Assembly (NCBI GenBank): GCA_028694565.1
Contig: JAQVKR010000218.1
Location: 1-5,359, forward strand
From: Gammaproteobacteria bacterium
GTDB lineage: Bacteria; Pseudomonadota; Gammaproteobacteria; DSM-26407
Length of the DNA: 5,359 bases
Direction: 5' to 3'
The position numbers and the translations under genes are program-made. Below, piece by piece: positions 1 to 5,359 of the stretch (position 1 is the first letter of the stretch; each line of letters begins with the position of its first letter). The notes below the pieces were generated by a model that was not told where the DNA came from, did no database searches, and was given only the letters and a program-made list of their open reading frames with translations.

Positions 1-1482
1 CGGCTGCTCGGCATCGACCGCCGGGAACTGGGCGACGGAGCGCTCGCCGGGGACTATCGCGACGCCGTGGCCCGCCACTCCCGCCGCGGCGCCCCGGAGC
101 CGCTCGCGTGGGAGGCGTTCTCCGCCGGCATTTCCTACCGGCGGGCGGACGTCCACAGCGGCGAGACCTACGCCAACCTTGCCGGAATGGTGCGGGACGC
201 GCGCGCCGGCGACGGACCCGCCCCGGTGGTCGTGTTCTACCTCGCCGTCCCGCCCGCGCTCATCGAGCCCATCGTCGATGGGCTGGGGGAGGCGGGACTG
301 ACCCGCGACGCCGATCGCGCCCGGGTGGTGGCGGAGAAGCCGCTCGGCCGCGATCTGGACTCCTTCCGCGCCATCAACGGCGCCCTCGGCCGCCGTTTCG
401 TCGAGCAGCAGACCTATCGCATCGATCACTTCCTCGGCAAGGAAACGGTCCAGAACATCCTGGCCCTGCGCTTCGCCAACCCCATCTTCGAGCCCATCTG
501 GGACCGGCGCTACGTGGATCACGTCGCCATCACCGTGGCCGAATCCCTGGGCGTGGAGCACCGCGGCGCCTACTACGAACACGCGGGAGCCCTGCGCGAC
601 ATGGTCCAGAACCACCTCCTGCAGCTGCTCTGCCTGGTGGCCATGGAGCCCCCGGTGGCCTATGACGCCGAGGACATCCGCAACAAGAAGATGGACGTGC
701 TGCGGGCCCTGCGCCCGATCACCCGCGCCGGAGTGCACGAGGTGGCCGCACGCGGGCAATACGGTCCCGGCTGGCTGCGCGGCGTCCGCCTGCCCGGCTA
801 CCGCGGGGAGCCAGCGGTGGATCCGCGCTCCAACACCGAGACCTTCGCCGCGCTGAAGCTGCAGGTGGACAACTGGCGCTGGCAGGAGGTCCCCTTCTAC
901 CTGCGTACCGGCAAGCGGCTGGTGGACCAGGTATCGGAAATCTCCATCCGCTTCCGCGACGTTCCCCACCGGGCGTTCCCCGACGCGGTGGGGCTGAACG
1001 CCCAGCCCGCCCGGCTGGTCATCCGGATCCAGCCCGATGAGGGCATCGACCTGAAGTTCATGGCCAAGGAGCCGGGATCGCCGCTGCGCCTGCGGCCGGT
1101 GGACATGCGCTTCAGCTACCGCGAGGCGTTCGCCCAGGCCAGCCCGAACGCCTACGAAACCCTGCTCCGGGACGTGCTGCTCGGCGATGCCACCCTGTTC
1201 ATGCGCGCCGACCAGGTGGAGGCGGCCTGGCGGCTGCTGATGCCGGTGCTGGAGGTGTGGGAGGAGACGCCCGCGGCCGACTTTCCCAACTACTCCGCCG
1301 GCAGCTGGGGGCCCGAATCGGCCCAGGTCCTGATGGCCCGCGACGGCCGCAGCTGGCTCTCCCCCGCCCTGCCCGCCGGCTCCCGGCGGCAAGCCGGCCA
1401 ACCCCGGGAGGAGACCCGTGACGAATACGACCACGACGCCGCGAACCCGGCCGGGACGGCCCGGGACGGAGACACCCCCTAG
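1..1482 (+). CDS. zwf: Glucose-6-phosphate dehydrogenase, 5'-truncated by window edge
   Basis: Cytoplasmic enzyme oxidising glucose 6-phosphate to 6-phosphogluconolactone with NADP+ (or NAD+), the first step of the oxidative pentose-phosphate and Entner-Doudoroff routes. The frame is open from base 1 and gives 493 codons before TAG. Comparison with E. coli Zwf from memory suggests about 40-45 N-terminal residues, including the GxxGDLA dinucleotide-binding loop, lie outside the window. Seen, in window-residue numbers: EKPLG (112-116), the active-site signature RIDHFLGKE (140-148), MVQNHLLQ with the family's catalytic His (205), SNTETF, the RTGK segment (302-305), QPDEG, and the usual C-terminal block AGSWGP...ARDGRSW ending at W452. 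E. coli Zwf has only about four residues after that Trp, while this protein has 41. The tail is Pro/Ala/Arg/Asp-rich and its last 21 codons overlap the next gene. The identification is essentially certain; the tail's function is unknown. Confidence 0.97.
   Translation, partial: RLLGIDRRELGDGALAGDYRDAVARHSRRGAPEPLAWEAFSAGISYRRADVHSGETYANLAGMVRDARAGDGPAPVVVFYLAVPPALIEPIVDGLGEAGLTRDADRARVVAEKPLGRDLDSFRAINGALGRRFVEQQTYRIDHFLGKETVQNILALRFANPIFEPIWDRRYVDHVAITVAESLGVEHRGAYYEHAGALRDMVQNHLLQLLCLVAMEPPVAYDAEDIRNKKMDVLRALRPITRAGVHEVAARGQYGPGWLRGVRLPGYRGEPAVDPRSNTETFAALKLQVDNWRWQEVPFYLRTGKRLVDQVSEISIRFRDVPHRAFPDAVGLNAQPARLVIRIQPDEGIDLKFMAKEPGSPLRLRPVDMRFSYREAFAQASPNAYETLLRDVLLGDATLFMRADQVEAAWRLLMPVLEVWEETPAADFPNYSAGSWGPESAQVLMARDGRSWLSPALPAGSRRQAGQPREETRDEYDHDAANPAGTARDGDTP
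1406..1413 (+). promoter_or_regulatory. Ribosome binding site for the mprF-like gene
   Basis: GGGAGGAG, a strong Shine-Dalgarno match inside the zwf coding sequence, lies 4 bases before the GTG at 1418. It decides the start of the downstream gene. No ATG or comparable ribosome binding site is visible between here and the first predicted membrane helix, so the overlapping GTG start is preferred over a later one. Confidence 0.75.
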
Positions 1483-3079
1483 CCCGCCGGGCGGCGCCCG
1501 CCGGCACCGAACCCTGCCGGCCCTGTTCCCCGCCGCGCTGAGCATACGGGCGGTGGCGCTGCTGACCTTCTGCGCCGGCGCGGTATTGCTGGCCTCGGCC
1601 GCATTCCCCGGCGTCGCCGGGCGCCTGGCGCTCCTGCGCGAGTACCTGCCCCTGCCCGCGGTGGAGGGGGCGCACCTGCTGTCGGTCAGTGCCGGCGTCG
1701 CGCTCCTCGCCCTCGCCCGCGGCATCGCCGGACGGGTGCGCGGCGCCTACCGGCTGGCCCTGCCGCTGCTGCTGGCCGGGGCCCTGTTCACGTTCCTGAA
1801 GGGCCTCGACTACGAGGAGGCGCTGTTCCTGCTGGGAGTGGCGGCGCTGCTCCATCTCCAGCGCGGACGCTTCGATCGCCACAGCTACCCCCTGCTCAGC
1901 CGCCGCAGCCTGCTCTGGACCGCGGCGGCCATCGCCGGGCTCACCGCCTATGCCGCATTGACGCTCCGGCTCAACGGCGCCCACTTCCTGCGCCCGCTCG
2001 CCGCCGCCGTGATCGGCTTTCTCGGCCTGCTGGGCTGGGCCTGGTTCCGTCTGCCGCGCCCGGCGCTGTCGCTCCCCGCCGCGGATGAGCTGGACGCCGC
2101 CCGGCGCCTCATCCGCACCCATGGCGGCAACCGTTTCGCCCACATCCTGTTCAGCGGCGACAAGTACCTGTTCCACGGCCGCGACGAACGGGCGCTGATC
2201 CAGTACGCCCCCGTGCGCGGCAGCCTGGTGGCCCTGGGCGATCCGCTGGGCGATGCGGACCGATTCCCCGGGCTCGTGCTGGAGTTCCGCGACTTCGCCG
2301 ATCGCTACGATCTCAACAGCGTGTTCTACGAGGTTTCCGAACGCCACCTGCACCTCTATCACGACGCCGGTCTCGCCCTGTTCAAGCTCGGCGAGGCGGC
2401 CCGGGTCCCGGTGGCCGGCTTCACGCTGGCCGGTCGGCGCCACGGCTCCCTGCGCAGCTCGGTCAACCGGGCCCGCGGCGAGGGCGCCCGGTTCGAGCTG
2501 CTGCAGCCGCCCTTCGCCGAGGCCACCTGGGCCGGGCTGGAGCAGGTTTCACGCGCCTGGCTGGCGGACCGGCACGGCCACGAACAGGGCTTTTCACTCG
2601 GCCGGTTCGAGCGCGGCTACCTGGAACTCGGACCGGTGGCGGTGATCACGGCGGCGGACCGGATCGCGGCCTTCGCCTCCCTCGGCCGCGACTACGGCGG
2701 GCGGGAGGCCCTGGCCTTCGACCTGATGCGCCTCTCGCCCACCGCACCGCCCGGGGTCATGGAGCTGCTGCTGGTGGAGCTCATCGGCGTGGCCGGCCAA
2801 CAGGGCTACCGCTACCTGGATCTCGGCGTCGCCCCCCTGAGCGGAGTGGGACGCAACCGCTTCGCACGCCGCGGCGAGCGCATGGCCCGGCTGCTCTACG
2901 ACCACGGCAACCAGTTCTACGCCTACCAGGGCCTGCGCCGCTTCAAGCAGAAGTTCGATCCGGTCTGGGAGGGAGTCTACCTCGCCTATCCGCCACTGGC
3001 GCCGCTGCCGGGCCTGCTGCTGGACGTCTCGGCGCTGATTGCCGGCGGCTACCGGCGGGTGCTGCTGCGCGGGTCGTGA
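1418..3079 (+). CDS. Flippase-less MprF-like aminoacyl-phosphatidylglycerol synthase (DUF2156 / LPG synthase C-terminal family)
   Basis: Probable inner-membrane enzyme that moves an amino acid (lysine or alanine in characterised relatives) from aminoacyl-tRNA to phosphatidylglycerol. This reduces negative surface charge and gives resistance to cationic peptides or acid. The 553-residue product has a Pro/Arg-rich cytoplasmic-looking N-terminus (1-43). About six hydrophobic segments follow (near 44-63, 85-103, 112-128, 133-148, 165-184, 192-211), then a soluble catalytic domain (about 222-525). Family hallmarks seen: ALGDP (272-276), an Arg-rich RHGSLRSSVNRARGEG stretch (341-356), FDLMR (434-438), the DLGVAPLSGVG motif (468-478), and YQGLRRFKQKFDPVWE (503-518). 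Full MprF proteins are about 840-880 residues with an N-terminal flippase domain; that half is absent and not encoded nearby. The GTG start is chosen for its GGGAGGAG site and overlaps zwf by 65 bases, implying co-transcription. The amino-acid substrate cannot be read from sequence. A DUF2156 acyltransferase with another acceptor is the main alternative. Confidence 0.88.
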   Translation: MTNTTTTPRTRPGRPGTETPPSPPGGARRHRTLPALFPAALSIRAVALLTFCAGAVLLASAAFPGVAGRLALLREYLPLPAVEGAHLLSVSAGVALLALARGIAGRVRGAYRLALPLLLAGALFTFLKGLDYEEALFLLGVAALLHLQRGRFDRHSYPLLSRRSLLWTAAAIAGLTAYAALTLRLNGAHFLRPLAAAVIGFLGLLGWAWFRLPRPALSLPAADELDAARRLIRTHGGNRFAHILFSGDKYLFHGRDERALIQYAPVRGSLVALGDPLGDADRFPGLVLEFRDFADRYDLNSVFYEVSERHLHLYHDAGLALFKLGEAARVPVAGFTLAGRRHGSLRSSVNRARGEGARFELLQPPFAEATWAGLEQVSRAWLADRHGHEQGFSLGRFERGYLELGPVAVITAADRIAAFASLGRDYGGREALAFDLMRLSPTAPPGVMELLLVELIGVAGQQGYRYLDLGVAPLSGVGRNRFARRGERMARLLYDHGNQFYAYQGLRRFKQKFDPVWEGVYLAYPPLAPLPGLLLDVSALIAGGYRRVLLRGS

Positions 3080-3110
3080 AACGCGCCCCCGGCCGCCGGA
3101 GGTTCGCGAC
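3073..3110 (+). terminator. GC-rich stem-loop at the mprF-like stop codon, possible terminator without U-tract
   Basis: Bases 3073-3080 pair with 3103-3110 (8 bp, one T-G wobble). After a 5-base bulge, 3086-3092 pair with 3096-3102 (7 positions, one C-A mismatch) around a CCG loop. The structure contains the TGA stop at 3077-3079. No run of T follows, so it is not a canonical intrinsic terminator. It could act with Rho, stabilise the 3' end of the zwf-mprF transcript, or be a chance product of high GC. Confidence 0.35.
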
Positions 3111-3133
3111 AGGTGTGCTTTGGCGGCGCTTCT

Positions 3134-3141
3134 TATAGGAT
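3134..3141 (+). promoter_or_regulatory. Weak -10-like element upstream of ppdK
   Basis: TATAGGAT is the only AT-leaning, -10-like octamer in the gap before ppdK (read as TATAGG or TAGGAT). No hexamer resembling TTGACA sits 16-18 bases upstream; the bases there are around AGGTGT. If used, transcription would begin near 3146-3149 and give a leader of roughly 150 bases. The call rests on composition contrast and position only, and an activator-dependent promoter would fit the missing -35. Confidence 0.25.
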
Positions 3142-3218
3142 GGATCCAGGAAACCCGGAACCCGTGAAATCCGGCGGTCAGAACCGGAACGCACCCCACC
3201 CCGGCCTGCTGCGCACCA

Positions 3219-3267
3219 CGCCACGGCACCGTGAGTCACCGGCGGACCAACCCCCCGTGCCGTGGCG
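3219..3267 (+). repeat. Perfect 11-bp inverted repeat in the ppdK leader (possible 5' UTR hairpin)
   Basis: CGCCACGGCAC (3219-3229) and its exact reverse complement GTGCCGTGGCG (3257-3267) flank a 27-base spacer. The right arm ends 14 bases before the ppdK ribosome binding site. The spacer contains a smaller odd palindrome, GTGA-G-TCAC (3231-3239). As RNA this would be a stable GC-rich stem with a large loop. As DNA it could be an operator. No T-run follows, so it is unlikely to be an intrinsic terminator. It matches no riboswitch I recognise. Confidence 0.5.
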
Positions 3268-3281
3268 CCGAAGCCAGAGAG

Positions 3282-3286
3282 AGGAG
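3282..3286 (+). promoter_or_regulatory. Ribosome binding site for ppdK
   Basis: AGGAG within a purine-rich run (AGAGAGAGGAGAGG, 3276-3289) lies 9 bases before the ATG at 3296. It is the best Shine-Dalgarno match in the gap and supports that ATG over in-frame upstream starts at 3140 and 3164. Confidence 0.8.
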
Positions 3287-3295
3287 AGGCAACCC

Positions 3296-5359
3296 ATGGA
3301 GAAGACCTTCGTCTACGCCTTCGAGGAGGGCGACGGCAGAAACAAGATGCTGCTCGGGGGCAAGGGCGCCAACCTGTGCGAAATGACCCGGATCGGGCTC
3401 AACGTCCCGCCCGGATTCGTCATCTCCACCGAGGCCTGCCTCGCCTACCTGGCCGACCCCGACCGCGAGCTGCCGGCCGGGGTCATGGACCAGGTGCGGA
3501 CGCATGTCACCGGCCTGGAGCGCAAGACCGGCAAGACCCTCGGCGGCGCCGATAATCCCCTGCTGGTCTCGGTGCGCTCCGGCTCCGCCATGTCCATGCC
3601 CGGGATGATGGACACCATCCTCAATCTCGGCCTCAACCGCGCCACCCTCGAGGGGCTGATCCGCCAGACCGGCAACGAGCGCTTCGCCTACGACGCCTAC
3701 CGGCGCTTCATCCAGCTCTTCGGCAAGGTGGCGCTGGGGGTGGCGGACGAGCCCTTCGACGAGGTCTTCGAGGCGGCCAGGCAGAGCGCCGGGGTGAAGC
3801 TGGACGTGGGACTCTCGGCGCGCGACCTGGAGGGGATCTGCGACCGGTTCCTGGAGGTGGTGGAGCGGGCCACCGGCGCGCCCTTCCCCGACGACCCCCA
3901 CGCGCAGCTGGAGATCGCCATCAAGGCGGTGTTCGACTCCTGGATGGGCAAGCGGGCGGTGGACTACCGGCGCGAGTTCCACATCACGCCGGCCATGGCC
4001 AACGGCACGGCGGTGAACGTGGTGACCATGGTGTTCGGCAACATGGGGGAGGACTCCGCCACCGGCGTGGGCTTCACCCGCTTTCCGGACACCGGCGAGA
4101 ACCGGATGTTCGGCGAGTACCTGGTCAACGCCCAGGGCGAGGACGTGGTGGCGGGCATCCGCACGCCCAGGCCCATCGACGCCCTGGCCGGGGAGATGCC
4201 CGATCTCCACCGCCAGCTGGTCGAGCTGCGCGACAAGCTGGAGTCCCACTACCGGGAGGTGCAGGATTTCGAGTTCACCATCGAGAAGGGCGTCCTCTAC
4301 TGCCTGCAGACCCGCAACGGCAAGATGAACGCCCAGGCGCTGGTGCGCACCTCGGTGGAGATGGCCAACGAGGGGCTCATCGACCGCCGCCAGGCGCTGC
4401 TGCGCATTCCGCCGCAGGCCCTCGAGCAGATGCTCTTTCCCCGCCTGGCGCCGATGGCCAGCCACCGCCCCATCGCCCGCGGCCTGCCGGCCTCGCCCGG
4501 CGCCGCTGCGGGTCGGGCGGTATTCGACGCCGACCGCGCCGAACAGCTCGGGCGCGGCGGCCAGCCGATCATCCTGGTGCGCGAGGAAACCAAGCCGGAG
4601 GACATCCACGGCTTCTTCGCCTCGCGGGGCATTCTCACCTCCCGCGGCGGCAAGACCTCCCACGCCGCGGTGGTGGCCCGGGGCATGGGCAAGCCGTGCG
4701 TGGCCGGCGCCGAGGGCATCCGCGTGGACGTGCGCATGCGCCAGGCCTTCGTCGGCGAGCACACCATCCGCGAGGGCGATCTCATCACCCTCGACGGCAC
4801 CACCGGCGAGGTCTACCTGGGCGAGGTGCCCATGATCGAGGCGGAGTTCTCCCCCGAGCTGGAGACGCTGCTGGGCTGGGCCGACGCGGCGGCCGCGCTG
4901 CGGGTGATGGCCAACGCCGACACCCCGGAGGACGCCGAGCGGGCGCTGCGCTACGGCGCCATGGGCATCGGACTGTGTCGCACCGAGCGCATGTTCAACG
5001 CCACCGAACGCCTGCCGACGGTGATCGAGATGATCGTCGCCGAAAGCCCCGCCGATCGCCAGCACGCCCTGGACAAGCTGCTGCCCATGCAGCGGGAGGA
5101 TTTCCGCGGCCTGTTCCGGGCCATGGCCCCGCGCCCGGTCACCATCCGCCTGCTCGACCCGCCCATCCACGAGTTCCTGCCCTCGGAGCAGCAGCTGGTG
5201 GAGGAGATCGACCGCCTCCGGCACCTGCGCGATACGGTGCAGGGCATGAACATCCTCTCCGATGCCGTGGAGTTCATCTACCGCGGCGGTACGGACCACC
5301 CCAGTGTCGCCCGCCTGGCCGACCCGCGCCTGGTGGAGGAGGCCATCGACAAGAAGGAG
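3296..5359 (+). CDS. ppdK: Pyruvate, phosphate dikinase, 3'-truncated by window edge
   Basis: Cytoplasmic enzyme interconverting pyruvate + ATP + Pi and PEP + AMP + PPi, used for gluconeogenesis or PPi-linked glycolysis. The window holds 688 of the family's usual 870-900 codons with no stop, so the C-terminal part of the PEP/pyruvate TIM barrel is missing. Domains: ATP-grasp nucleotide-binding region (about 1-340) with LLGGKGANL (K23), SVRSGSAMSMPGMMDT (R94), and E326/R340 around LQTRNGK; swivelling phosphohistidine domain (about 390-510) with GGKTSHAAVVARGMGKPCV, catalytic H456 and the conserved Thr at 454, which is the regulatory phosphorylation site in plant PPDK; start of the barrel with GIGLCRTERMF (R562) and TIRLLDPPIHEFLP (R618). 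These positions match the Clostridium symbiosum residues (K22, R92, R337, H455, R561, R617) within a few residues, so there is no large insertion or deletion. The ATG is chosen for its AGGAG site and because MEKTFVYAFEEG matches the usual PPDK N-terminus. The 216-base leader suggests independent transcription. Confidence 0.97.
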   Translation, partial: MEKTFVYAFEEGDGRNKMLLGGKGANLCEMTRIGLNVPPGFVISTEACLAYLADPDRELPAGVMDQVRTHVTGLERKTGKTLGGADNPLLVSVRSGSAMSMPGMMDTILNLGLNRATLEGLIRQTGNERFAYDAYRRFIQLFGKVALGVADEPFDEVFEAARQSAGVKLDVGLSARDLEGICDRFLEVVERATGAPFPDDPHAQLEIAIKAVFDSWMGKRAVDYRREFHITPAMANGTAVNVVTMVFGNMGEDSATGVGFTRFPDTGENRMFGEYLVNAQGEDVVAGIRTPRPIDALAGEMPDLHRQLVELRDKLESHYREVQDFEFTIEKGVLYCLQTRNGKMNAQALVRTSVEMANEGLIDRRQALLRIPPQALEQMLFPRLAPMASHRPIARGLPASPGAAAGRAVFDADRAEQLGRGGQPIILVREETKPEDIHGFFASRGILTSRGGKTSHAAVVARGMGKPCVAGAEGIRVDVRMRQAFVGEHTIREGDLITLDGTTGEVYLGEVPMIEAEFSPELETLLGWADAAAALRVMANADTPEDAERALRYGAMGIGLCRTERMFNATERLPTVIEMIVAESPADRQHALDKLLPMQREDFRGLFRAMAPRPVTIRLLDPPIHEFLPSEQQLVEEIDRLRHLRDTVQGMNILSDAVEFIYRGGTDHPSVARLADPRLVEEAIDKKE

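Noticed and set aside
108..856. Plus-strand open frames in the other frames within zwf
   Set aside because: They encode Arg/Pro-rich low-complexity sequence overlapping conserved G6PD motifs; typical out-of-frame shadows in GC-rich DNA.
1199..2443. 414-codon open frame on the minus strand
   Set aside because: It is antisense to the end of zwf and the first part of the mprF-like gene. Its Gln/Glu/Gly/Arg-rich product has no motif and crosses two well-supported genes.
3119..3135. Possible sigma-54 promoter (TTTGGCGGCGCTTCTTA)
   Set aside because: The GG at 3122-3123 is not followed by GC at the required 12-base offset; TA is there instead. The -24/-12 pattern fails.
3155..3190. Short direct repeat CCGGAAC (3155-3161 and 3184-3190) and a 5-bp inverted repeat CCGGA/TCCGG (3155-3159 and 3170-3174)
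   Set aside because: Too short and too GC-biased to separate from chance.
2594..3239. Minus-strand open frames covering the mprF-like 3' end and the gap
   Set aside because: They overlap the conserved catalytic motifs of the mprF-like gene on the other strand, have no ribosome binding site I can support, and resemble no family.
3236..5299. 687-codon open frame on the minus strand
   Set aside because: It lies exactly antisense to ppdK, whose translation shows every catalytic motif. The minus-strand product is a His/Gly/Ala/Val-rich composition artefact of GC-rich codons with no recognisable domain.

Overview
The window is very GC-rich (roughly 70% by eye) and densely coded. All three genes lie on the + strand. 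Nothing in it points to a mobile element, CRISPR array, tRNA or rRNA. The G6PD and MprF-like protein sequences, the GC-rich codon use and strong GGAG-type ribosome binding sites suggest a proteobacterium. A high-GC gammaproteobacterium of the Chromatiales/Ectothiorhodospiraceae kind is my best guess, but it rests on general impression only.

Layout: (1) positions 1-1482 hold the 3' portion of zwf, glucose-6-phosphate dehydrogenase, with the start beyond the left edge. (2) Positions 1418-3079 hold a membrane protein with a C-terminal aminoacyl-phosphatidylglycerol synthase domain (MprF C-terminal/DUF2156 family). It overlaps the zwf end by 65 bases in another frame. (3) Positions 3080-3295 are a 216-base gap with a GC-rich stem-loop at the mprF stop, a weak -10-like element, and an 11-bp perfect inverted repeat just upstream of the next ribosome binding site. 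(4) Positions 3296-5359 hold the first 688 codons of ppdK, pyruvate phosphate dikinase, running off the right edge.

How they relate: zwf and the mprF-like gene overlap and are very probably co-transcribed. This pairs the NADPH-producing entry to the oxidative pentose-phosphate or Entner-Doudoroff route with a lipid-modifying enzyme, and no direct biochemical link is obvious. ppdK looks separately controlled, with its own long leader. Zwf and PPDK are both central carbon enzymes: glucose-6-phosphate oxidation, and pyruvate/PEP interconversion for gluconeogenesis or PPi-linked glycolysis. I see no clearly novel system. The points most worth checking are the flippase-less MprF with its zwf overlap, the ppdK leader hairpin, and the ppdK subfamily signature.
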